Assembly (NCBI GenBank): GCA_005788205.1
Contig: SXYT01000020.1
Span: 1 to 33,868, forward strand
Length of the DNA stretch: 33,868 nt
Direction of reading: 5' to 3'
DNA from: Actinomycetota bacterium
GTDB taxonomy: Bacteria; Actinomycetota; Acidimicrobiia; Acidimicrobiales; Ilumatobacteraceae
Shown here: positions 6,667 to 14,209 of the stretch, in pieces
Layout of the letters: each line of letters starts with the position of its first letter
Position numbering within the stretch: position 1 is the first letter of the stretch
Notes under the pieces: generated by a model
What the model was told of the DNA's origin: nothing
Database searches by the model: none
The model's input: the letters and a program-made list of their open reading frames with translations, nothing else
Position numbers and translations under genes: made by a program

Positions 6667-8067
6667 TCAGGCGTGGGTGCCGTGCAGCAGCATGTCCGCC
6701 CCGACGGCGACGAGCCGGTCGACTTCCCCGGGGGCAATCCCCGCGGTGACGGTCTCGTACCGTCGGTCAGCACCGTCTTCGGCGAAGTGGCTCGCCAGTG
6801 GCAGGTAGCGCAGGTGCGTGTTGGCGAGCCCGACGGTGAACGCATCGGGATGCCCGACGAGTTCTGACCAGAGCCGGCCGACACCGACGAGCACCTCGCC
6901 CGGCAGGAAGAGGAAACGCGCCCGGTCGATGACCATCACCTGCAGAGGTGCGCGCACGGGTGCCGGGCTGGTCCCGCGTGCCACCCGTGCGGTGAGCCCG
7001 AGGTAGTAGCAGCAGGCGATCATCACGTCCCGCATCTCGTCGTCGTCCATGTCGGCATCGATCACCGCAGCGGACGACGCAGCCCACAGACGGGCCATCG
7101 GCACCCTCTCGGCAAAGTCATCGCCGAGATGGGCACGAAGGACCCCGGCGCTCTCCTCGAGTCGCTTCCTGGCGGAGGCGTCATCGAGCCCGGCGTTGTT
7201 CGGCGCGACCTCGGCATCGGCCGAGAGGATCCGGAGAATCCCGGTCTCCTCCGCGGGGGAGTGTGCCGACTCGCGCGCGACACGCACCACTTCATCGGCG
7301 AGCATCCTGCCGATCAGGTCCGCGCGCGAGGGATCGGTCCCGGTGTAGCCGCGGGGGTCCAGTGCGTCACGGCGGGCGGACGTGAGGGGGACCACATCAC
7401 CCTCGGTCGTGTTGACGAACATCGCGACCGCACCGGGAAACGCCTCCTCGACGCACCGCTTCGCAACGCCGGGGTAGTCGGCGGAGACCAGCATGTTGTC
7501 CCAGCCGAAGGTGGTGGGGTGACAGCCCGCACCGAACAGCACGGCAAGGACTTCTCCGTTCGAGCCGTCGACGACGGTGACGACGGGAACACGGGTGTCC
7601 ACCAGTGAGTCCTCCCCCGGACGCCAACGGTTGAAGCCGATACGCACGTCACCCGTGCTGCTCGACAGCACCGAATCCCGTGCTGTCGAGCGCGCGTCCT
7701 CCACTGCCGCGACCACTCCTGCCACGAGGAGCTCGGTGAAGCGCGTCGTGGCCTCGCTGGTCCCCGTCGGATCATGCGGGATCGGTGCCGAGTGGGAGTG
7801 CGTGGCGGTGACCACCAGTCGCTCGGCGTCGAACCATTCGTGGGCGCCCAGCCTGTCGACGACTGCCGACTTCAGCTGGCCGGGAATCGCAATGAGGTCG
7901 CACGTCACGACAACGGCCGGGGAGTCGTCACCAAGACAGAGTGCCGTCACCCGCACTGGGTCATGGACTCCCTCGGAGGCGGTGGTGCGCTGGCCGAATC
8001 CCCCCATGGGAACCGGGAAGTCCGGGGTGACATCCCTGCATGCAGCTCCGGCACGAATGCGGATCAT
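6667..8067 (-). CDS. Neutral/alkaline ceramidase-like hydrolase, cytosolic
   Basis: This is a protein of 466 residues from the ATG at 8067, which has an excellent GGGAGGGAC just upstream. A longer frame from 8118 lacks a ribosome site. It matches the N-terminal domain of neutral ceramidases: RAGAACRDVTP, TATHSHSAPIPHD (zinc histidines), GAGCHPTTFGWDNMLVSADY, and FVNTTEGDVVPL. True neutral ceramidases are longer and secreted. This one has no signal peptide, so ceramide is unlikely to be its substrate. It lies 55 nt downstream of nagB on the same strand, which suggests action on an amino sugar or another N-acyl compound. The exact substrate is unknown. Confidence 0.8.
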   Translation of the reverse strand: MIRIRAGAACRDVTPDFPVPMGGFGQRTTASEGVHDPVRVTALCLGDDSPAVVVTCDLIAIPGQLKSAVVDRLGAHEWFDAERLVVTATHSHSAPIPHDPTGTSEATTRFTELLVAGVVAAVEDARSTARDSVLSSSTGDVRIGFNRWRPGEDSLVDTRVPVVTVVDGSNGEVLAVLFGAGCHPTTFGWDNMLVSADYPGVAKRCVEEAFPGAVAMFVNTTEGDVVPLTSARRDALDPRGYTGTDPSRADLIGRMLADEVVRVARESAHSPAEETGILRILSADAEVAPNNAGLDDASARKRLEESAGVLRAHLGDDFAERVPMARLWAASSAAVIDADMDDDEMRDVMIACCYYLGLTARVARGTSPAPVRAPLQVMVIDRARFLFLPGEVLVGVGRLWSELVGHPDAFTVGLANTHLRYLPLASHFAEDGADRRYETVTAGIAPGEVDRLVAVGADMLLHGTHA

Positions 8068-8122
8068 TGTGTCCCTCCCGCCACGGTGCCCGATCAGCAG
8101 CCGTTCATCTCGGGTCATGATG

Positions 8123-8842
8123 TCACAGGAGCGAGGCGGCGTCTCTGTCCACGAACACGCGAAGGTCGGCGTGGTCGCGCAGGAGCGATGCGGGACAGTC
8201 CGCCGTGGCGGGACCGTTCAGGGCGGCCGCAATCGCCCCGGCCTTCGACGTGCCGAAGGCGAGGAGGACGATCGTGCGGGCAGCAGCGATATCGGCGATT
8301 CCCCGGGTGACCGCCCGCGCCGGCCGGTCGTGGACGGGCCATTCGGCCGGGTCCAGGTCTGCCAGCGTCGAGGCCGAGAGGTCGACAAGTCGTGTTCCGC
8401 TGTCAGCGGCGGAGCCCGGTTCGTTGAAACCCACATGACCGTTCCGGCCGATTCCGAGCACCTGGACCCCGGGAGTCAGTCCTGATGCCACGGAACGAAA
8501 GGCCGTGCAGATGGCTGACGGGTCGACGAGGCCGAGGTCTGGTCCGACGAGGCTCGTCGCTGCGGCATCGAAGGCGGTGACGAAGTCCCGGCACAACTGG
8601 TTCCTGAACGAGCGCGGGTCCGTCGGGGCAATGCCGACGAACTCATCCAGCATGACCCACGTTGCCCGCCCGAGATCGGTCCTGCCCGCTCGGTGCGACG
8701 ACAGGAGATGCCTGTGGAGTGCCGTCGTGGACCGTCCGGTGGCGAGACCGATCACCGGGTCGGTGCTCCCGAGATGGTCCATGATGACGCGGGAGGCGTC
8801 AGCGGCGCACTCATCCGGGCGGGCGACACGGACATCGGGCAC
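8123..8842 (-). CDS. nagB: Glucosamine-6-phosphate deaminase
   Basis: NagB converts glucosamine-6-phosphate to fructose-6-phosphate and ammonia in the cytosol. With the GTG at 8842 it has 239 residues, close to the short Gram-positive form. That start has TACCGT 6 nt upstream, in turn 18 nt from a perfect TTGACA. An ATG at 8869 would lie inside the operator. Motifs are GLATGRSTT (phosphate loop), VMLDEFVG (D66, the catalytic Asp72 position of E. coli), and GIGRNGHVGFNEPGS (H136, E141). The E. coli Asp141 position is Asn here, to my knowledge common in the Gram-positive type, so activity is not excluded. The gene is divergent from the ROK regulator and upstream of the ceramidase-like hydrolase. 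Confidence 0.88.
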   Translation of the reverse strand: MPDVRVARPDECAADASRVIMDHLGSTDPVIGLATGRSTTALHRHLLSSHRAGRTDLGRATWVMLDEFVGIAPTDPRSFRNQLCRDFVTAFDAAATSLVGPDLGLVDPSAICTAFRSVASGLTPGVQVLGIGRNGHVGFNEPGSAADSGTRLVDLSASTLADLDPAEWPVHDRPARAVTRGIADIAAARTIVLLAFGTSKAGAIAAALNGPATADCPASLLRDHADLRVFVDRDAASLL

Positions 8843-8848
8843 ACGACG

Positions 8849-8878
8849 ACGGTAACGACGCTGAAGCATTTCTGTCAA
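8849..8878 (-). promoter_or_regulatory. nagB promoter
   Basis: TTGACA (8878-8873) and TACCGT (8854-8849) on the minus strand are separated by 18 nt. The -10 ends 6 nt before the GTG start, giving a leaderless transcript. The -35 lies inside the inverted repeat, so a bound repressor would block it. Confidence 0.6.
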
Positions 8879-8895
8879 ACGTATTGACAGAAATG
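8867..8895. promoter_or_regulatory. Perfect inverted-repeat operator (likely ROK site)
   Basis: CATTTCTGTCAA, a 5-nt spacer ACGTA, then TTGACAGAAATG form a 12-bp perfect inverted repeat. Each arm carries a TTGACA reading outward. It sits between nagB and the ROK gene, so the ROK protein is the obvious candidate binder (inference). Confidence 0.75.
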
Positions 8896-8933
8896 TCTCC
8901 ATGTGGAATTCTCTTGTCGGAGGGGGTGACTAC

Positions 8934-10148
8934 GTGTCAGAGACATCGGTGCGGCGGCTCGAGCCGTTGGCGAGTGACGCGGCGGTTCTCGGGGCGCTTC
9001 TCGGTGGTGGCGCACTGACACGCTCCCAGATCTGCACCGCGACGGGGCTCTCGCGCCCCACCGTCGTGGACGTCCTCGCGCGTTTGTCAGCCCTCGCCAT
9101 GACCGACACCGAGACCCGCCCACTCGGGTTGGCGGGACGAAACCCCGAGCTCATCTCCCTCTCGCAGGTGCGCGCAGTCGGGTTCGCGGCCGATGTCGGC
9201 GGGTCGAAGATCGTCGCCGCCCTCGTCGACTTTGCGGGCCGTGTTCTCGCCGAGCGGGTGGTGGGAACCTGCGCCGAGGCCGAGCAACTGGCAGTGCAGC
9301 TCGGTGACCTGCGGCGCGATCTCGCCCGAGAGGCGTCCGTGCCGCTCCGGTCTGTCGTGACGGCGGTCGTCGGCCTCCCGGGCGTTGTTGCCGCAGACGG
9401 CCGGATCGCCCACGGCGAGAACATCAGCGGCCTCGACTCGAGGGACATGCGGGCGCTTCTCCGTGACCACCTCAAGTGCCCGGTGGCGATCGAGAACGAC
9501 GTGAACCTCGCCGGTGTCGGCGAGCTCGACCGTGATGCAGCAGACAACGACGGGACGTACGTTCTCATCAGCGTGGGCACGGGCATCGGCATGGCCATCG
9601 TCCACGAGGGACGTGTCATCAGGGGTGCAACGGGTCGTGCCGGCGAGATCGCGTTCCTGCCGCTGTCAGGGGATCTCGCGGACCCGCTGGTGCGCAGCCA
9701 CGGGGCGACCGAGATGACGGTCTCTGGTCCGGCCCTCGAGAGGACGTACGCGGGGCGGTCCCGCCCCGAGCCGGCGGAGAAGATTCTCGAGCTCGCCGCC
9801 TCAGGTGATCCGGTCGCGTCCACCGTGCTCGCAGGCTTCGCCAATGATCTCGCCAGGGTGATCCTGAGCGTCGCGACCGTGCTCGACCCGGACCGGATCG
9901 TGCTCGGGGGCGGGCTCGGGTCGAACCCCTTGCTTCTCGGCCCGGTGAACGAGGCGCTCGCACTCATCTCGCCGTTCCCGGTCGAGGTCAGGGTGTCCGC
10001 GCTCGGGAACCGCTCCGGTGTCTGCGGCGCGATGGCCCTCGCCCGCAACGAGGTGCGCAGGATCATCGCCGACTGGCTGACCGGCGGCACGACCGGCTCC
10101 GTGCGTTCGCACACGGGCCGAAGCACGAGATCTGGAAAGGGAAACTGA
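8934..10148 (+). CDS. ROK-family transcriptional regulator
   Basis: This is a protein of 404 residues from the GTG at 8934, which follows GGAGGGGG by 7 nt. The N-terminal winged helix-turn-helix (residues ~16-62) includes LTRSQICTATGLSRPTVVDV. The rest is a ROK sugar-kinase fold: DVGGSKIVAALVDF (phosphate loop), AIENDVNLAGVGE, VSVGTGIG-like ISVGTGIGMAIVHEG, and GRAGEIAFLPL. The usual ROK zinc motif CxCGxxGCxE is missing, so any zinc site must differ. ROK regulators of this build (NagC, Mlc, XylR types) repress sugar genes and respond to a sugar or sugar phosphate. Here the ligand is probably an amino sugar, given divergent nagB. It heads the plus-strand operon with the aminotransferase and two dehydrogenases. 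Confidence 0.9.
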   Translation: MSETSVRRLEPLASDAAVLGALLGGGALTRSQICTATGLSRPTVVDVLARLSALAMTDTETRPLGLAGRNPELISLSQVRAVGFAADVGGSKIVAALVDFAGRVLAERVVGTCAEAEQLAVQLGDLRRDLAREASVPLRSVVTAVVGLPGVVAADGRIAHGENISGLDSRDMRALLRDHLKCPVAIENDVNLAGVGELDRDAADNDGTYVLISVGTGIGMAIVHEGRVIRGATGRAGEIAFLPLSGDLADPLVRSHGATEMTVSGPALERTYAGRSRPEPAEKILELAASGDPVASTVLAGFANDLARVILSVATVLDPDRIVLGGGLGSNPLLLGPVNEALALISPFPVEVRVSALGNRSGVCGAMALARNEVRRIIADWLTGGTTGSVRSHTGRSTRSGKGN

Positions 10149-10149
10149 G

Positions 10150-11385
10150 ATGAGCGCACTGCACCTGGCAATCAACGGCGGTCCGCCCGTGCGCACGGAG
10201 CCCTACCCCGAATGGCCGACGGCTGACGGACGGGAGCGTGAATTGCTTCTCGAAGTCCTCGACAGCCGGCGCTGGTGGGCCACCCAGGGAACCAAGGTCC
10301 GCGAGTTCGAGGCGGCCTGGGCCGGGTTCCACGGTGCGGAGTCGTCGATCGCGGTCACGAACGGCTCGCACACCCTTGAGATTGCCCTGCTCGCGCTCGG
10401 GGTGGGGGAGGGTGACGAAGTCATCGTTCCGAACTGGACGTTCCTTGCGACAGTGTCCGCCGTGCTGATGGTCAACGCCATCCCGGTGCTCGTCGACGTC
10501 GATCCCGGCACGGGTTGCATCGACCCCGCCGCGGTGCGCGCCGCCATCGGGCCCCGCACCCGCGCGGTCATCCCGGTGCACATCGCGGGCAGCGTCGCCG
10601 ACATGGATGCGATCACCGCTATCGCCCGTGAGCACGGTCTTGTCGTGGTCGAGGACTGCGCGCACGCGCACGGTTCGACATGGCGCGGGACCCCCGTCGG
10701 GATGCTCGGCGATGCAGGGTCGTACTCGTTCCAGTCGTCGAAACTGATGACCGCCGGCGAGGGCGGCGCAATCGTCTCCCGCCGTGATGATGTGCTGTCC
10801 GCGGCGCGCAGCTTCTCTGACTGCGGACGAAAGCCGGGGGAGTGGTTCTACTCCCACTATCTGCTCGGCGGGAACTACCGGATGACCGAGTGGCAGGGCG
10901 CGGTGCTTCTCGCCCAGCTCGAGCGGTTCCCCGCACAGCAGTTGAACAGGGCGCGCAACGCGGACATCCTCAACCGTCAGCTCGCCTCCATCCCGGGTCT
11001 CCATCCCCAGGGACGCCTGGACGGGTGCACGTCGCAGGGCAACTACTGCTACGTGGTGCGCGTTGACGAGGACGAGTTCGGTCTCGACCGCGACACCCTC
11101 CGTGAGGCACTGCTCGCGGAGGGAATCCCGCTGACGATGGCGTACCCGCCTCTCTCCAGGCTCGATCTCTTCTCCGCCCCGGACGGTCTCTCCCCCCGCA
11201 TCCGCTCGCGGGCGGGCATGCAGGACTTCGCTGCCCTCGCACTCCCCGTCAGCGAACGCATGGCCGACACGACGCTGTGGTTCACGACGTCAGTGCTCAT
11301 GGGCACCGAGGAAGATGCCCGCGATGTCGTGCGGGCTGTCGAAAAGATCAGGGAACACCGCGTGGAGGTCCCGTCCCGTGGGTGA
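10150..11385 (+). CDS. DegT/DnrJ/EryC1/StrS-family PLP aminotransferase
   Basis: This is a protein of 411 residues, usual for the family, which transaminates keto-sugars or keto-cyclitols using glutamate or glutamine. The PLP lysine is K198 in SFQSSKLMTAGEGG. The VVVEDCAHAHGS segment holds the Asp that pairs with the PLP ring (D169). The N-terminal SRRWWATQGTKVREFE segment and the sugar-site loops resemble 3-amino-5-hydroxybenzoate synthase and scyllo-inosose aminotransferases more than nucleotide-sugar ones. It starts 1 nt after the ROK stop codon. It is the second gene of an operon and probably makes or breaks an amino sugar with the two dehydrogenases that follow. Direction and substrate are unknown. 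Confidence 0.9.
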   Translation: MSALHLAINGGPPVRTEPYPEWPTADGRERELLLEVLDSRRWWATQGTKVREFEAAWAGFHGAESSIAVTNGSHTLEIALLALGVGEGDEVIVPNWTFLATVSAVLMVNAIPVLVDVDPGTGCIDPAAVRAAIGPRTRAVIPVHIAGSVADMDAITAIAREHGLVVVEDCAHAHGSTWRGTPVGMLGDAGSYSFQSSKLMTAGEGGAIVSRRDDVLSAARSFSDCGRKPGEWFYSHYLLGGNYRMTEWQGAVLLAQLERFPAQQLNRARNADILNRQLASIPGLHPQGRLDGCTSQGNYCYVVRVDEDEFGLDRDTLREALLAEGIPLTMAYPPLSRLDLFSAPDGLSPRIRSRAGMQDFAALALPVSERMADTTLWFTTSVLMGTEEDARDVVRAVEKIREHRVEVPSRG

Positions 11386-12403
11386 GATGGGCGAACCCTT
11401 CCGCATGGTCGAGTCGTCAGTCGCCGATGTCCTTGGGGGTCTCGGGAGTTTCGCTCTCGTCGTCAATGACCCGCCATGGTCGGGCCTCGCGGGCAGTCTC
11501 CCGCCCCCGGCCTCCGTCGTGGAGGCGTGGAACATGGACCTCGCCCACCTCGAGGCCGTCGCGGCCGGGGAACCAGAGGGTGATGTCGTCGTGGGACTCG
11601 GCGGGGGCACCGCCATGGACACCGCGAAGTTCCTCGCGTGGAAGTCGGGCCGCCCGCTCGTGCAGATCCCCTCGATCACCTCCGTTGACGCCGGGTTCAC
11701 CGACGCGGTCGGCGTGCGCGTGGGCGGGAACGTGACGTACGTGGGCAAGGTGCGGCCCGAGACGGTGGTGCTCGACGTGGACCTGGTCCGCTCCGCGCCG
11801 GCGCACCTGAACCGTGCGGGCATCGGCGACATTCTCTCCTGTGCAGTGGGCCTTCACGACTGGCGGCTCGCAGCAGCCAGGGGAGCCGGCCATCCGTGGG
11901 ACGAGCCGCTCGCGCAACTCGGGGAGCGTCTGCTCGCCGACCTGTCGTCCGCGCGCGACGAGATCGCCGCGGTGAGTGCCGAGGGGGTGCGCTTCCTCGC
12001 CGGGTCGTACCGCGAAATCGGTGCCGCGTGCGCAGCAGCCGGGCACAGCAGGTTCGAGGAGGGTTCCGAGCACTTCTGGGCCTATGCATACGAGTGGCTG
12101 ACCGGCGCACACCCGGTGCACGGAGAGATCATCTCGTTCGGGGTCATCGTGATGTCCTTTCTGCAGGGGAACGACCCCGATCGATGGCGTGAGATCGTCG
12201 CTGACTGCGCCGTGCGTGCCCATCCCGGCGACATCGGGATCAGCCGCGGGGACTTCGGGCGGACCTTCTCCGAACTGAAGAGCTACGTGCGGAGACAGGA
12301 TCTGGACCACAGCATCATCGACGAAATCGCTCTCGACCAAGACGCAGTGGACGGGGCCTGGGAGCACGTGAGCTGCCTTCCCCGGCAGGGCGGGCAGGCG
12401 TGA
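11378..12403 (+). CDS. Glycerol-1-phosphate dehydrogenase/AraM-like metal-dependent dehydrogenase
   Basis: This is a protein of 341 residues from the GTG at 11378. That start has GGAGGT 8 nt upstream and overlaps the aminotransferase stop by 8 nt; the ATG at 11387 is less well placed. It is an iron-containing-alcohol-dehydrogenase fold: GLGGGTAMDTAKFLAWKSG (NAD(P) glycine loop), PSITSVDAGFTDA, AGIGDILSC (metal Asp D151), EEGSEHFWAYAYEW (metal His H232) and AHPVHGE (metal His H248). The spacing of these ligands resembles glycerol dehydrogenase. GSEH...HGE is typical of the G1P dehydrogenase/AraM branch. In this operon the substrate is more likely a keto-sugar or cyclitol phosphate than a lipid precursor (inference). 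Confidence 0.85.
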   Translation: MGEMGEPFRMVESSVADVLGGLGSFALVVNDPPWSGLAGSLPPPASVVEAWNMDLAHLEAVAAGEPEGDVVVGLGGGTAMDTAKFLAWKSGRPLVQIPSITSVDAGFTDAVGVRVGGNVTYVGKVRPETVVLDVDLVRSAPAHLNRAGIGDILSCAVGLHDWRLAAARGAGHPWDEPLAQLGERLLADLSSARDEIAAVSAEGVRFLAGSYREIGAACAAAGHSRFEEGSEHFWAYAYEWLTGAHPVHGEIISFGVIVMSFLQGNDPDRWREIVADCAVRAHPGDIGISRGDFGRTFSELKSYVRRQDLDHSIIDEIALDQDAVDGAWEHVSCLPRQGGQA

Positions 12404-13335
12404 GGTTCGCACTGTCGGGATACGGATGGGCTGCGGCCATGCACGCGGATGCCATCGGCCTCGCGGGGCACGAAGTCGTCGGGGTGTCTGGCCCAAACGA
12501 CGCGCGCCGGGACGCCTTCGCCGCGGCGCGCCGCATCGAGACCTCCGTGCGCGAGGTGAGCGAGATGCTGGAACGTGCTCGTCCGGATGCGTTGGTGGTG
12601 TGCAGTCCGAACGCGCACCACATCGGCGATGCGCTCGCGGCCGTCGATGCGGGAGTCCACGTGCTGGTGGAGAAGCCGGTCACGGTGACGCTCGCAGAGT
12701 GCGACGAACTCGAGACGCGCGCGAGGGACGGGGGAGTCACCGTCGGGGTCGGGCACATGTGGCGTCACCGCGACGAGGTGATCGCGTTGCGCGACCGCAT
12801 CGCCGCCGGGGAGCTCGGGACGGTGGTGCGCACCCACGGATGGGGAGTGCACGCCGGTTGGGGACCTGCGGGATGGTTCATCGACCCTGTCCTGGCCGGT
12901 GGTGGCGCGTTGATCGACATGGGGATCCATGCCATAGACACGGCGAGGTTCCTGCTCGGTGATCCCGAGCCGGTGAGGGTGCAGGCGAGCATCGGGCGCG
13001 GTGTGTTCAGCGATGTGGCCGTTGACGACGACGGTGTCGTCGTCGTCGACTGGGACAACGGGGTGCGGAGTGTCATCGAGTTCGGGTGGTGGCAGCCGGT
13101 GCTAGGCGGGCTGGAGGCGGACACCAGGGTGTTCGGGACTGCGGGAAGCAGGCAGATCTGGCCTGATTTCGCCGGGTACGGGGCTGACTACCGGCACTGC
13201 AGTGTCGGCATGTATGCGGGGCAGATCGCAGATTTCGCAGATGCCTGCCGGACGGGGCGCGAGCCGCTCAGTTCGCTCGCCGCGGGGCGCACGGCTCTTG
13301 CTGTCGTGCGCGCCGCCTACGACTCGGCGGGCTGA
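12400..13335 (+). CDS. Gfo/Idh/MocA-family oxidoreductase
   Basis: This is a protein of 311 residues, at the short end of the family. It starts at a GTG that overlaps the previous stop (GTGA), so it is translationally coupled. The N-terminal Rossmann domain begins FALSGYGWAAAMHADAI. VEKPVTV carries the EKP motif with the catalytic Lys (K92). GGALIDMGIHAIDTARFLLG holds the conserved DxGxH active-site segment. The family oxidises or reduces one carbon of a sugar or inositol with NAD(P). With the DegT aminotransferase it makes a plausible 'oxidise then aminate' pair, as in NtdC/NtdA kanosamine synthesis or inosose chemistry, or the reverse in catabolism. It is the last gene of the plus-strand operon and converges on the PIG-L gene 3 nt away. 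Confidence 0.9.
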   Translation: MRFALSGYGWAAAMHADAIGLAGHEVVGVSGPNDARRDAFAAARRIETSVREVSEMLERARPDALVVCSPNAHHIGDALAAVDAGVHVLVEKPVTVTLAECDELETRARDGGVTVGVGHMWRHRDEVIALRDRIAAGELGTVVRTHGWGVHAGWGPAGWFIDPVLAGGGALIDMGIHAIDTARFLLGDPEPVRVQASIGRGVFSDVAVDDDGVVVVDWDNGVRSVIEFGWWQPVLGGLEADTRVFGTAGSRQIWPDFAGYGADYRHCSVGMYAGQIADFADACRTGREPLSSLAAGRTALAVVRAAYDSAG

Positions 13336-13338
13336 GAC

Positions 13339-14184
13339 TCAGGCGCGGTGCGGGGTGCCGAACCGCTCGAGCCACGCATCGAGACCCCCGAAGCGCACGA
13401 TGCGGAACTCCTCGGCAGCACCGAGGCCGTGTCGTTCGCCGGTGCGCCGCGACCCGGCGCGCACGAGCGGCTCCATCAACGGGCGCACGTCGCCGGTCTC
13501 GAGCACTGCATCGAGAAGTTCCACGTCGAAGCCGCCTGTCGCGGCCTGAAGGCGCAGTTGGTGGGCGTAGTTCGTCATCATGGTGCCGTGCGCACAGGCG
13601 GCTTGCACCTTCCTGTCGAGGGTGGAGGAGATGTCGACAACGTGGGTCGTCTCGCCGACTGCACGCCCGAAGTACCACCTCTCGAAGCAGCCGTGCGGCT
13701 CCAGCCCGTCGTCAAGGTGCTCGGGGTGGTGCTTGTCGAACTGGCTCGTCCAGAACGCCTCGTCGACGGCACGCCCGATCATCTTGTGGTCCTCGTTGTC
13801 CTCGGCGAACCTGCCGTACGGATCAAAAGTGACGAGGCTGTGCGGGCGGTGCGTTCGGATCTGACGGATGACCTGCTCGCGGATGGCAACCTCGCTCGCA
13901 TCCCCGAGCGTGTCGGTGGGCCACCCCAGCTCGACAACACCGGCGACACCGAGAATCGCCATCGCGTCGTCGAACTCCCTCTTGTTGCGTGCGATCGTGG
14001 TCGCCTCGTCCACCCCCCACGAGTCCCAGCGGTCATCCGTGGCGCGCACGACCACGACACGCCATCCGTCGTCCGCCCAGCGTGCGACGGTCCCGCCCAG
14101 GAAGAGCGTGGGGTCGTCTGCATGGGCGACGACCAGGAGCACGACCCGGTTCCGTCCGCCCCTCAGGTCAACCACTTCGGCCAC
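13339..14184 (-). CDS. PIG-L/LmbE-family deacetylase
   Basis: This is a protein of 281 residues. The GTG at 14184 has TACTGT 6 nt upstream (leaderless pattern). PIG-L enzymes are zinc hydrolases that remove acetyl from N-acetylglucosaminyl groups (MshB, Mca, LmbE). The metal motif reads VVAHADDPTLFLGGT: H21 and D24 are zinc-ligand positions and D23 the base, but the usual AHPDDE is AHADDP, so the Glu is replaced by Pro. NEDHKMIGRAVDEAF supplies the later His. Its neighbours are the sugar locus on the left (convergent) and a flavin-enzyme operon on the right (same strand, 25-nt gap). The substrate is unknown; it is more divergent than MshB. Confidence 0.85.
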   Translation of the reverse strand: MAEVVDLRGGRNRVVLLVVAHADDPTLFLGGTVARWADDGWRVVVVRATDDRWDSWGVDEATTIARNKREFDDAMAILGVAGVVELGWPTDTLGDASEVAIREQVIRQIRTHRPHSLVTFDPYGRFAEDNEDHKMIGRAVDEAFWTSQFDKHHPEHLDDGLEPHGCFERWYFGRAVGETTHVVDISSTLDRKVQAACAHGTMMTNYAHQLRLQAATGGFDVELLDAVLETGDVRPLMEPLVRAGSRRTGERHGLGAAEEFRIVRFGGLDAWLERFGTPHRA

Positions 14185-14190
14185 GGACCG

Positions 14191-14196
14191 ACAGTA
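14191..14196 (-). promoter_or_regulatory. -10 box for leaderless PIG-L gene
   Basis: TACTGT (minus strand), CGGTCC (6 nt), then GTG. This suggests the PIG-L gene has its own promoter besides any read-through from the operon upstream. Confidence 0.45.
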
Positions 14197-14209
14197 GTGA
14201 GTCCGTCGG

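Noticed and set aside
8123..8842. Inactive NagB because the E. coli Asp141 position is Asn
   Set aside because: As far as I recall, Asn at this position is common in active Gram-positive NagB enzymes, and D66, H136 and E141 are intact.
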